From Paguma larvata (lineage: Eukaryota > Chordata > Mammalia > Carnivora > Viverridae): a stretch of DNA of 64,000 bases. Where the stretch lies: the NCBI GenBank assembly GCA_030068075.1, contig CM057827.1, positions 71,252,500 through 71,316,499 of the forward strand, written 5' to 3'. The notes under the pieces were generated by a model that saw only the letters and a program-made list of their open reading frames with translations, had not been told where the DNA came from and did not search any database. The stretch's first letter is position 1; every line of letters begins with the position of its first letter. Positions 1 to 11,239 of this stretch are shown here, piece after piece. The translations under genes were made by a program, and so were the position numbers.

Positions 1-1550
1 TTTTTCTCCCAGTCAGGATCCAGCAAGATCAAGGGGTTTTGGCTGTTAGATCAGGGTAGGCTTGCCCAGGTGCTACCGTCTGAGGCTTTTCCACCCTGCC
101 GGCTGGATCTGCCCTGCAGTTTTCGACAAGGATGGACATTCAGAAGTCATCACGTCCATTCCCATCTGTGCTTTTGGCCAGTCCACTCTCAGATGGCTTC
201 TCACGGAGGAGTCTGTCAGATTCCTGGATGTCTCAAGTGGGTTCCATGCGGGCTGGGCAGAAAATGTTTGTGGTCAGGCAATTTCTCCTATGACCTCCTA
301 AGCCTCTGAATCACCTCTGTCTGCCCCAGTTTGCACCTGAATGGTGTTAGAGGTTTACAAAGGGCTGTCATGTAAATTTAAAATTTTACCCTCTCCATAG
401 ACTCCTGGGTTGCTAAATCTAGGGCCAGTAGCCCATATGGTGCTTTGTGAGATGATGAAAAGGCAGGCCTGCTGGGCAAATGCTGAGGCAGCCCCTTGGG
501 TCCAAGCCTGGCAAACAGATGGCACCTTTGTGTGTTTTATAAAAGCCACCCCTTTCTCCAGCTGATGCCGCATTGCACCCGGCCTGGGCTCAGCTGGCTG
601 AACGCATGCTGGATTTTAGCCCCGCTCTTCCCCTCAGCCGAGTGCCCTTGTGCAAGACATGGCTTATGCGACAAGACGCAGTGGCTTTGGCCAAAGTCAA
701 TGCATGCTTTTTATTTATATTCTTGTTTGACCTCTGAATTTGGACAAGTTACTCCCTTTTCAAAAACTCTTCTGGGACCCTCCACACACTGTCGGGGTTT
801 GCCTGTGATCTCTGTGTCTATCTCTGTGAAGATAAAGTGATATGCTTGGCTTATCGAAAGTGACATTATTGAATTCTAACCATTTAAAGAGAGTGTGGAT
901 TTTGCTGTTGTTGTTATCAATAGGAAGCAAGATTAAAAAAAGATTTATCTTCACACTCTCTCTGGAAGATCTTATCCAAATCTATGGTTTGATTAAGTAC
1001 CACCGTTTTAGTTATAATCTTTGTGACACGTCCTTCCCACCCTGCTTACAACTGTGTGACTGTCACATAAATATCAAGCAACCTCATCTCCATGTACAGA
1101 GTCTAATATTCTTTTGCTGGGAAAAACAAACAAACAAACAAACAAACATAGCCAAAAAACCAAAAATCAAAACCAAACAAACCAAAGAGTGAACAGGAAA
1201 AAAGGAAGAGAAGAAATGTTATGGTTTCACTAATCATGTAAAGGGATGGCTTTGGGGCAGAAACGAAGGAAAGAAATGTGGGCCTCTTGGGGAGGGACAG
1301 GTGCAAACAAGGAATTATAACCTGGACTCTTGAGTAGAGCTGGTTTTAGGTGCTAGTGTTTGAAATGGCAGGAGGTAGGTGCTGGTTAGTCCGCGTGACA
1401 CTCACTGACTCTTTCCTAGCACTGGTATACAGGCTTTCCCAAGCAGCCATGAGAACTTGGTTTGATTGGAGCGAGTTATAGGAAACGAGTAGTTGAGGAT
1501 GAAAAAGCAGTGGAACTCTGGAGTAATACCAAAACTTCAACCGTGCAAAT
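1..1550. other. No gene seen; possible old MIR fragment and an (AAAC)n run
   Basis: Only short chance frames are present. Around 700-835 the wording (CCTCTGAATTTGGACAAGTT ... GAAGATAAAGTGATATG) resembles a degraded MIR SINE. Bases 1124-1147 are an AAAC simple repeat. Nothing else is recognised. Confidence 0.5.
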
Positions 1551-1689
1551 GTGTGGGTCTGGGGCAGTGAAACTTACAATCCCTTGGCCACGGCAGAGGC
1601 TTCTGGGGTGATGAATCTTGATGAGAATGCTGCCCTTGTGGCTTCCAGCTCTTCAGTCCCTCCCTGCAACAGAAGTGTGCGTCCAGGTA

Positions 1690-2087
1690 CTTTCCCGCTT
1701 GACTTTGCAAGGCCTCCTACGAGCAGAGTATATACCCACTCATTGGCTTTGGGGCTTGGCCGTGCTTTGATTAATAGAATATGGGTGGAAGTGACAGTGT
1801 GCTAGTCCGGGCTGAAGCTCCAAGAGACATCCCATCATGGATTTTCATAGCACTCTCGAACCTCTTTCTTCTGAGATGAGAGGAGTCTGCTCCAGGGAGT
1901 CACTGCTGCTTCAGCCTAGGTCCTAGAATGATGATGGGATTCAGCAGAACTGAATCCAACCCACATACTGCAGCCGAGTCCAGCTGGACTGCAGGCCAGT
2001 GAGCCAAAGCAGTATATGTGTGTTGTAAGCAACTGGCAATTTGGGATTGTTACAGATCATAATCACAGCAGAAATAGCTAATTAATA
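1690..2087 (+). mobile_element. Degraded MaLR (MLT1-type) LTR, probable
   Basis: Phrases such as TTGATTAATAGAATATGGG and AGAAATAGCTAATTAATACAG are those of MLT1-type solitary LTRs of the ERVL-MaLR group. No internal retroviral genes are present. The 5' boundary is uncertain. Confidence 0.5.
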
Positions 2088-2219
2088 CAGATGTTAAGCC
2101 TCAGGGGGACCTCGAATATGAAATTACATGCTTGAAAATATTGGTAACTCCCCATTATCTTCAATATACAATGATATGTAACACAGGCTTTTGTTTACCT
2201 AACCAGGCCTGCCTCTTGT

Positions 2220-2595
2220 ACTTTTTCACTTGCTCCCTTAAACTCAGATGCACTGAACTACTTGCTTCCTGCAAGCTCCATGTCCTTTCATACCTCTTTG
2301 CCTTTGCCGTGTGATTGCTTGTGCCAGAAATGCCTTCTTTTTCTTTGATTTCCCACTCTGGACCTTAACCCACTTCCTTAGATCCTATTTATTTTCTGGT
2401 CTTAGCTTTGGTGTTGAATTCCTTGGGAAGTCCCAAATGATAGGGAAAGACTGAATTTCCCTAAATTTTCATGAAAACGCTTTCTCCCTCTTTTTCATTA
2501 GGTAGAGACTCTTGAGAGAAGGGATTTGTCCTGTTCATCTCCGTGATTCTGTGCCGGCACAGTGCCTGATGAGTGAGTGCTCAGAAAGTGTCTTC
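2220..2595 (+). repeat. LINE L2 3'-end fragment
   Basis: The sequence follows the L2 tail: TTTGCCTTTGCCGTGTGATT, then a region ending CTGTGCCGGCACAGTGCCTG and TGAGTGAGTGCTCAG, where L2 has the CAGTGCCTGGCACATAGTAGG type ending. It is an ancient inactive fragment. Confidence 0.55.
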
Positions 2596-2599
2596 TGCA

Positions 2600-4600
2600 T
2601 CCATTTTAAGGATGAGATATCTCGTGTTCAGAGAGGATAAGTTAGGAAGTGATACAGCCATGGCCAGAAAGCACATAGCCCTCCGCACTCTCTCTGGCAC
2701 CAGGCTGCCTTATGGAATGTACTTGCGGTTGTTTAGTGAAGCAGAGCTACATTACTCGTAAGCAAATTGATTTTTAACATTATCCTGAGTTAAGCATCAT
2801 CGGGAAGATAAATTTGTTGTGATTTGCTGCACACCATGAAATATAGTCTAAAGTCACATAGAAATTAGTTTTACCTCGTCTATATTCAAATCACATTCTT
2901 TTCCACCAACGTGAGTAATCAAGGATCAGTTGTGCCTCTGGAGAGGAACCCTAGAGTGTCAGAGCTGGGGGAGACCTCAGGATCAGGTACTCACTCCCTT
3001 GAATGTTCAGATAAAAGAGTCTAAAAAGATCCAGCGAGGTTTTACAACTTCGCCAAAGCACCCAGTTTCAAAGGAGCATCCGAGAAATCAAGTATCCCAA
3101 TTCCTAGTCCAGTGCTAGTTTTCAGTACACTAGGCAAACACCCAGTCTTCTTTGGTTTTTATTCTGGCATTTATCATTTGAAAGTGTTTCTGGGTATCGT
3201 CTCAGCTGACCTCCTTGTCTGAAGTGGCCAATAGACTGGCTTGGGTAACCTGTCATCTGTGTGGTTTTACACTGCTGCATGAGATGCTCTTCTGTGGGAA
3301 GGGGGTGGAGCAGGTGTACCCTAAAGTTCAGCACTTCCCGGAGGGAGGCTGGGCCATGTTCTCAGTCAGTCAACTCCATTCTGAGGTGGGTACAGAGGAA
3401 AGGGAAACTGTGAAAACTGTGCTCACCATGCTGTTGTCCATTTCCAGCTAAGACCAGGCCCCATGCTCAGAGACTCCAAGTGCTTCCAGAAAATTCATGG
3501 AATACCAAAGCAAGAAACGAAGTAAGAGTTGATCAGGGGCATCTTCCAGGCTTGAAATAGTTGGGATTGTGGACTTTGAACTAGCTGTATTTATCTCCAC
3601 CCCCTGCTCCCGATATTGACATGTACTCTTTGAGGGTGATAGACAAATTGCAGTGTATCCAAACGAGAATACCAGGCTGTTGAAGATACTTTATATCATG
3701 TACAGGGAGGAACAGCAAAAAAACATGGGGGAGTGTAGACAGAAGGAAGGGAGATACTGGGGGTGTTTGATCATGGTCTTCGGATATCTGTCAAAGCAGA
3801 GCTGTCTTATTAGTAGGCAGCTGGATTCTCATGTCTACTTATGCATTCCATCTCTTGCGATCTGCTGGTTTGGCTTAAAAATTTGAGAAAACTCTGGACT
3901 TGCACAGATATGCAGTTGGAAAAAAGATGTTAATTGCAAGGTGAAATCTGAAACCATATTAATGAACTTCTCATATTCTGGTATTCTAAAATCCATCGGT
4001 CTAGCTTGCATTTTGGATGGAACTTTTGCCCATGCATGGTTTCGTAACACTATCCATTGGTCATTTGGGAAATAATTGGCTCACTGATTTAGGCAACTTC
4101 CACATGTTGACACATTTCATTGTACAGTATCAAACTATCATAGTAGTTAATATCACCATCAATATCTTTAAATCAGAAAAGTATTTAAACACTGGGGGGG
4201 GGGCATTCAGCTCAGAGTGGCAGATACAAGTTTTCCTAGATTCAATTTTTTGTCTGAAAGCTTAGATGTTTTATCATTAGCCACAATTTTCCGTTTTTCT
4301 TGACATGACAGGCTCTGTTCATTCATTTTCAAGAAGATGCCTGCCACATACCCAAGTCTGAATACCCATAGTTTATCTGTCAGTTATTATTTCAAGCAAA
4401 AGTGACGTTTTGTGAAAAAAGTGGCTCGTTCAGCTTGCAATTCAACCAATTTCCCAAATGTTTTCCCTGGAGATAACTATACTAATTGTGAAGGCAACAG
4501 AAGTGTTCTATGTGTACTTCCCCTTTTGTTACACATATTTAAAAAAATATCCAAGAGTTGAGATTTAAGGAAATTAGTAGTTTTTACTGTTTCGTCAATG
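2600..4600. other. No gene seen
   Basis: Mostly unique, AT-rich sequence. A MIR3-like stretch (AGAGCTGGGGGAGACCTCAG) is possible around 2950-3110. There is a G-run at 4193-4203. No V exon, splice-flanked frame or RSS was noticed. Confidence 0.5.
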
Positions 4601-4604
4601 TTAT

Positions 4605-5243
4605 AGACCAAAATTGTGTCCTCCCCAAAATTCATATGTTGAAGTCTTCTCTCCCAGTACCTCAAGTGTTTTTTTTAATGTTTATTTATTTTTGAGAGAG
4701 AGAGAGAGAAAGAGAGACCACGAACGAGGGAGGGGCAGAGAGAGAGAGAGAGAGAGAGAGAGGGTGACATAGAATCCAAAACAAGCTCCAAGCTTTGAGC
4801 TGTCAGCACAGAGCTCCACGCAAGAACCCGAACTCGTGAACTGCAAGATGATGACCTGAGCTGAAATGGGACTCTTAAACTGACTGAGCCACCCAAGTGC
4901 CCCTAGAGTTAGGGTTTTTAAAAATACGATTAAAATGAGGCCATTTGGATTGGAATAGGATGGATCCTAATCTAGTCTGACTGGTGTCCTTATAAGAAGA
5001 GGAAATTTGGACACATAAAGAGAAAAGAGCCCAGGGGTATACACACCCAGAGGAAAAGCCGTGTGAAGACACAGAGAGAAGGTGGCCATCTACACGCTAA
5101 GGCAAGAGGCCTCAGGAGGAACCAACTCCGCAGGCAACTTGATCTTGGACCTTCAGCCTCAGAACTAAGAAAATAGATTCCTGTTGTTTAAACCATATTG
5201 CATGTGGTATTTTATTATGGCAGCCTTGGCAAACTAATACTGT
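4605..5243 (+). mobile_element. MaLR LTR (MST/MLT1 type) split by a SINE
   Basis: The left part (AAAATTCATATGTTGAAG) and the right part (GGTGTCCTTATAAGAAGAGG, GAAGGTGGCCATCTACACG, TTGATCTTGGACCTTCAGCC, ending TGGCAGCC...AACTAATAC) are the two halves of one MST/MLT1-type solitary LTR. A SINE at 4669-4904 separates them. There is no coding capacity. Confidence 0.8.
4669..4904 (-). mobile_element. Carnivore SINE (SINEC), inserted in the LTR
   Basis: Minus orientation: T-rich start with TTTATTTATTTTTGAGAGAG, a GA-rich block, ATGACCTGAGCTGAAATGGG and the tRNA-derived head as ACTGAGCCACCCAAGTGCCC. It is younger than the LTR it splits. Confidence 0.9.
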
Positions 5244-5533
5244 TAATGAAACTGGCTTTTTTCCACCTGAAAATAATATGGCGGTAAAGAATACAATGAC
5301 TAGTAATACAGCATTGATGCCACTGCTTTGATTCATGCTAAAGGGCCAGAAGTTTCACTATTAGTGCAAAAATCAACAGAATGAAAAAGGGAAGTAGTGT
5401 TTTGGTATTATTGTGAAAATAGTTCTTACCTCGTGGAGCACTTGAAAAGGTCTTCGGGACCCTACAGGTCCATGGGCTCTACTTTGGGAACCATTGTTCT
5501 ACATGTGTTCTTCTGCTGGGAAACTGCAATGGC

Positions 5534-5577
5534 AGCTGGCTTTCTCTACCTCCCCAGCTGGCTTTCTCTACCTCCCC
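5534..5577. repeat. 22-base perfect tandem duplication
   Basis: The unit beginning AGCTGGCTTTCTCTACC occurs twice head to tail (5534-5555 and 5556-5577) without mismatch, a recent local duplication. Confidence 0.95.
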
Positions 5578-5792
5578 AGCATGTTTGCTTTGCTTGCTAG
5601 TGATTAGCAGATCAATTGTATCATTTGCTTTGACTGATCAGTGAATAAGTGGCCAGAAGCCATTGTGAGCAGAGCCCCCCAGTTCTGTAAAAATGAGAAA
5701 ATTGACCCAAATACTTTGGTGGAATTTCTAGAGTCAAGGACCATGGATCTGTAGGTCATCTGTCACTGGTTTCTTCTTTGCGATGGTACCTA

Positions 5793-5893
5793 GCACAGAG
5801 CCCAATGTGAGGCTCAACTCATGACCAAGAGATTGTGACCTGAGCCGAAATCAAGAGTCAGATGTTCAAGTGATTGAGCCACCCACGTGCCCC
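5793..5893 (-). mobile_element. SINEC head fragment
   Basis: ATTGTGACCTGAGCCGAAAT followed by TTGAGCCACCCACGTGCCCC is the antisense tRNA-derived head. The CT-rich part and tail are missing. Confidence 0.8.
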
Positions 5894-6699
5894 ATCAAAA
5901 TCTTTTCTTACCTTCTAGGATCTCACCCAACTGAAGGAGAATGACTTGACCATATCAGTTGATTGGGGTTCATCGGTATATCTGTAGGAGTCAGAGAATA
6001 CTCCTCTCCCCTAAGAGGAACACTCGATTTTGAGCTATTATCGTTATCTCAGATCTTGAAAGCAGTGGTTTTTAAGATACCTCACTTAGGCCTATGTCTT
6101 GAATAAGAATAATCCTAAATGTGCAATATCACCATTAGCTAGTTTTCTTATTTATTTTACCTGTGTAGTCAGAAACAGGGTTCTTTGTTGTCTTAGAAAA
6201 ATCTGATATGAATATACCATTTTAATTTGTTCAAATGCCTTCACCTTCAGGGAATTCTTTAAGCAGAGCAGTATTCTTTAAGAAGGTATGCTAATTACCA
6301 AGAAATATACAGCATTTCACTTTTTTCCTACTTAAACTTGCTGCACACAACTTGGCCACTTAAAAATAAAAACTTTAAAGAATGTTTTGTTATAAGGTTT
6401 TTGAAATATTCCAAAAAAGAGGATAATAGAATTAGTATCTATAGACTCAATTACCTAGATTTAACAATGGTTAATATTTGCTGTATTTACTATTTATTTT
6501 GGTCAAGTATTTAAAAATAAATTATAAGCATCATGACAATTCTTAACAATTTCCACATGAATTTTTAAAAAATAAAGTATTTTCCTGCATAACTACAGTA
6601 CCACTTCCCATCTAATGAAGTTAACAATTCCCTAAAATCATTTAATAGCCAGTCCACAACCAAATTTTCCTAATTCATCCCCAAATGTCTTTTATGGAT

Positions 6700-6909
6700 T
6701 TTTAAAAATTTATTTATTTATTTTGAGAGAGAGAAAGAGAGAGAGGAGAGAGAATGAATGGGGGAGGGGCAGAAAGAGAGAGAGAGAGAGAATCCTAAGC
6801 AGACCTTGTGTTATTGGTGTGGAGTCTGATGCTGGCCTCGAACCCACAAACTGTGAAATCATGACTTGAGCCAAAACCAAGGGCCAGACTGAGTCACCCA
6901 TGTGCCCCC
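6700..6909 (-). mobile_element. SINEC element
   Basis: Antisense SINE: TTTATTTATTTATTTTGAGAG, GA-rich block, TCATGACTTGAGCCAAAACC and GAGTCACCCATGTGCCCC. It is the first of three SINEs in a row. Confidence 0.9.
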
Positions 6910-6929
6910 CCCCCTTTTTTTTTGACAGA

Positions 6930-7140
6930 GTTTAAAAAAAATGTTTATTTATTTATTTATGAGACAGAGAGACAGAGTGAGTGTGCATGAGTATGAGTGG
7001 GGAGAGGGGCAGAGAGAGAGGGAGAGAGAATCTGTCAGCGCAGAGCCTGAGCGCGGGGCCGGAACTCATCAACCATGAGATCATGACCTGAGCTGAAACC
7101 AAGAGTCGAAGCTCAACTGACTGAGCCACTCAGGTACTCC
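6930..7140 (-). mobile_element. SINEC element
   Basis: Antisense SINE directly beside the previous one: TTTATTTATTTATTTATGAG, GGGGCAGAGAGAGAGGG, ATCATGACCTGAGCTGAAAC and TGAGCCACTCAGGTACTCC. Confidence 0.9.
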
Positions 7141-7159
7141 TACAGACAATTTTTAAAAA

Positions 7160-7280
7160 CAGGATTTGGCTCAGGTCATGATCTCATGGTTCATGAGTTC
7201 AAGCCCCACATTGGCTCTCTGCTGTCAGCACAGAATCTGCTTCAGATCCGCCGTCTCCCTCTCTCTCTGCCCCTCCTCCA

Positions 7281-7318
<38 letters not shown>

Positions 7319-7347
7319 AATAAACATTAAAAATAAATAAATAAAAG
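7160..7347 (+). mobile_element. SINEC element lacking its 5' head
   Basis: Sense orientation: GGCTCAGGTCATGATCTCAT, a (CT)n run at 7279-7315, and the AAAAATAAACATTAAAAATA tail. The first part of the tRNA-like head is missing. Together with the two antisense neighbours it forms an inverted pair that could fold as a hairpin. Confidence 0.88.
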
Positions 7348-7349
7348 CA

Positions 7350-10195
7350 GGAGATTATGCTGAAAAATTATGCATTTCATTTGGTGCTAAATCTCTTAAG
7401 ATCTTTAATATGTAGTAGTCTTCCTTCCACTGCTTTCCCTCCACTGTACTTTGTTTTCTTCTCATAGCATTGATCATTGAAAGGATGGGGCCTGTTGTCC
7501 TGTTGATTATCTGACCTTCTGGATTTGTCTCACTGTTTCTTTGTGGAATCCTTTAACTTGTTCTTCTAGCTCCTTGTCTCCTTTTAGAACTAAAGGTTGG
7601 ATTAGGTTGAGTTTACTTATTGATTTGGGGCAGGAGCCCTGTGGGGGGGACGCTGTGTCTTGTGTACTGTGTCATGTCAAGATGGACATAATGACTGAAT
7701 GAGGCTAAGATCGATCCCTAGGATAAGACGGTGACAGAAAAATCTGTCTTTTGTAAAGTTACGTATTCCCATTACAACCAGAAAGTAAAGTGCTTTAAAA
7801 CTTTTGTTTTGGCTTGGAATATTTTTTTCTGCATGATTTCTTGTGTGAAGCAGGAAGCTATTCTGTAACCGTGAATGCCTCCAGTCAGCTACACCAGAGA
7901 GAAATGTTAAAACTCATCGCTATATGCTGAAAAATTAATATCTGTAAGGGTTTGCTCTTTTAGAAAATGAGTAACCCAAGGATGATATGTTCCATTTCTG
8001 TACTGAAAGTGAGAGTTTCATTTAAGTGTTATCTCTGTGAATTGTTTATATTCCCTGAAAATGGGCTCTTCTGATTTTATTTTGATTGAACTGATGTATT
8101 CTATCCTTTAAGCCATAAGCCTAGTTTTATTTTACACAACCTGGGAGGAAGCCTGGGTATAGTTTTATTCCCCTATGCATTGCTTTTGCTTTTCTAGACT
8201 TAAAAAGAGCAATTGGACTTGGTGTGCTAACTGGTGATTGTAATCCCAGGATGAAGAGATTAATCCCTGTGCTCTTGGATCAAACATATGCAGGGTCAAG
8301 AGAAGAGTGGAGGAGAGTCCGAGACTCGTAAGCTCTCAGATCTATAGTATTAACATTGACTGATCGTCTGAAGTGAACAGAAATATTGCTTCGTTCCCAG
8401 GAAATATCTTTCAAAAACACACAGTGTAAGTGGGCAGGGATAAATTGTGCCTTTGCTCTACAACAAGGAAACCGCGTGGTGGCATTCTGTCACAGAGGGA
8501 GATTCCTTGATTCTAAAATAATATTCCTGGTTATGCTAGATCTTCCACTGTCTTCAAAGCCCAGCTCAGGATTTCTCTCCAAGAGCATTTCCCAGCTAAC
8601 TCTACCTGCAAAATACCCCCTGCTGCCCTCTGTTTACTTATTTTGTGACTTTCTGATAACTCGGGATTTAGTTGTGGGCCATTTGTCCAGGACTGCCTAA
8701 TGGTGACCTTCTTGCCATCTCTACTCCCTCATTCCACAATTTCCTCATTCTAACAAGACACATGAATGGTTTGGATTTGGGGATTTGGTGTCAGAGGTTC
8801 ATCTTGTAGATCCACTTCTGGTTATTAAAAGAAAAAAATTGGACTCTTTAAGCATGTCATATTGCAACGAGATGAATTTCATTTCACAACAATCACTTTC
8901 CAAACCCTGTTTTGTTTTGTACTGGGCATTGAGCTCTTTGAGGGGAGGAATTATGTAAATTAGACAGAGGTGGGTTTACCAGGATTCATCATCTGCAGGT
9001 GTGGGAGCCAGTACACAGGCTCACAGCCATTGTTACTTCCATTCTCTTTACACCTTCCATGATATTCTCTTTGACACTGCCCCAAGTATATTTAATAAAT
9101 GTCGAAATGTATGGTTGGGATTATTTGTAACTGATGACTTTGGTGATAGTTGCCCACAATCTGAAATAATTGCAGTAGCTGATGTGGAGTATATCCCTAA
9201 ATAAAGGAGTCAGGGGGCCAGGGGACAATAAAGCTCATATATTATTTTCCCCTGGACACTCAGAGGACTCCTCCTGATGCGACATACATAGAGGATCACA
9301 GCTGGGTGTTTTCGAATAAAGGCTTAGTGAACTTCAGCCTCTGTGGTACTCCCACCACGGTGAAACACAGCAATACAAAAACACTCTTCTTCCTTTTTCC
9401 CTTTCCTTGGCATTTTGCCATTACCACTCTGCCACCCAGAATACCTCAGAAATTTCCTTTCCCCAACGCTGTTATTGTGGTTAATTTCTTTAAAACTCAG
9501 AGACACAAAATTACTACAGTCACAAAAATCAATAAGTAAAATACTAAGAATCTGGAAAAAGTGGACAAAGGACAAATAGAGTTAGTCACTGCTTAACAAA
9601 CTTAGGAAAATGTTTTAACCATCCAGTAATAAAAGATGTAAATAAAGCATTAACAAACCATTTTTTCCCTGACAGATCAACAATGCTTTTGTTAGAAAAG
9701 GCAATGTTTCCAATGCTGGCAAGATGTTGATAACAACATACATGGTTGTTTTTTATTGAAAGCCAGTTGTTTAATATCAAGAGGGGGAAAATATTTGCAC
9801 TAGTTTGAGGAGATACTTCCACTTTGAGGAATTGACTGCGTGAAAATGCTATATATAGCATTTGAATATAAAGTGAGGTTTATTATCCTCAGAGAAGAGA
9901 GAGTCCCTCATATTTGGTTCCTTACAAAAATTACAAAAAGCAGCATTACAATGCTTTTACACAGTTATTTTATTTTGTGCGGTTGAGTACAGATCAGTGA
10001 AGATACATTAACCTGGAATGATCTCAATCAATGTTAGTTCATGGTTATTTATAAAAATCAGCAGATGAGATCAGTGAAAAAGATGATGAAGTAATTTAAC
10101 AAGGATTTAGTAACTATTGTAGAGAGTGTGCTTTCGAAATGACAAATGTTCAATATTGGTTAAATATCTATTGTTTCAGAGTCTTTTATAATTTA
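7350..10195. other. No gene seen; weak L2 fragment
   Basis: An L2-like stretch may lie at 8550-8690 (CCCAGCTCAGGATTTCTCTC...). The rest is AT-rich unique sequence. The longest frames have no splice context or family match that I recognise. Confidence 0.5.
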
Positions 10196-10199
10196 TTAT

Positions 10200-10415
10200 T
10201 ATTATTTTTTAAGGTTTATTTATTTTTGAGAGACAGAGAGAGACAGAGCATGAGCAGGGGAGGGGGCAGACAGAGAGGGAGACACAGAATCCGAACCAGG
10301 CTCCAGGCTCTGAGCTGTCAGCACAGAGCCTGACGTGGGGCTTAAACCCACAGATCATGAGATCATGACCTGATCCAAAGTCGGATGCCCAACCAACTGA
10401 GCCACCCAGGTGCTG
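10200..10415 (-). mobile_element. SINEC element
   Basis: Antisense SINE: AAGGTTTATTTATTTTTGAG, GA-rich block, GAGCTGTCAGCACAGAGCCT, ATGAGATCATGACCTGATCC and AACTGAGCCACCCAGGTGCT. Confidence 0.9.
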
Positions 10416-11023
10416 ACTCCTTCAGAGTCTTTTAAAGTAAATGTTTTGTTTTGGATATCAGGAATATTTGCTTACAGCATAAATGGCAAAACAACAGTCC
10501 TAATGTTTTATGAATAGGTATTGTGGTTCAAAAATATTTCAGTGATAGCTTCATATGTGGATTCATAATGTGCTATAATTCAAACCACTTAAACACAAGT
10601 GGGCTTGATATGCTTTGAAAAAATATTTAAAGATTAAAAGAAGCAGCTCTACTGAGGACAAATAAATTGATTTGAGATGCTTGTGAAGAATTTGAATAAA
10701 ATTTTATGAACTATGTTGATGGAAAAAAGCAGTATTTCAAAATGAATATACTATTTCATATAATATGTGATTTTATATATGTATGTATAACTACATTAAT
10801 ACATTAAATGTATTAGAGTAGAATTTGATAATTTCATCTACAACCCTAAGGGTTTATATATTCAAGTTGGCTAAAAACCTTTATTTTGAATCTTCTAAAT
10901 GAGAAAAATGAGGACTACTTCAAATTTACATATAAATAAACTATATATATTTATTCTCATATGCATATATGTTAATTTTAAATAATGAAAAAATCATATA
11001 CGCATATGGTCATTACAGCAACT

Positions 11024-11238
11024 TTTAAAAAATATTTATTTTGAGAGAGAGAGCAAGTGCGCGAGTGGAGGTAGGTCAGACAGAGCAACAGAGAGAATCC
11101 CAAGTAGGCTCTGTGCTGTCAGTGCAGAGCCCAAGGTGGGGCTCTATCCCACAAACCACGATATCATACCTGAGCCAAAATCACTGAGCCAAAATCAGGA
11201 CTCAGATACTTAACTGACCGAGCCACCCAGGGGTCCCA
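11024..11238 (-). mobile_element. SINEC element, diverged
   Basis: Antisense SINE: AAATATTTATTTTGAGAGAG, CTGTGCTGTCAGTGCAGAGC, a short internal duplication of the GAGCCAAAATCA segment, and CGAGCCACCCAGGGGTCCC. Confidence 0.88.
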
Positions 11239-11239
11239 G

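Larger units (their letters stand above)
5250..6690. other. No gene seen; 22-base tandem duplication and a SINE head fragment
   Basis: Apart from the features listed separately, the stretch is AT-rich unique sequence without recognisable exons. Confidence 0.5.

Noticed and set aside
4669..4904. Serine/leucine-rich frames over GA- or CT-repeats, here and at other SINEs
   Set aside because: These are translations of the CT-rich block of SINEs, not proteins.
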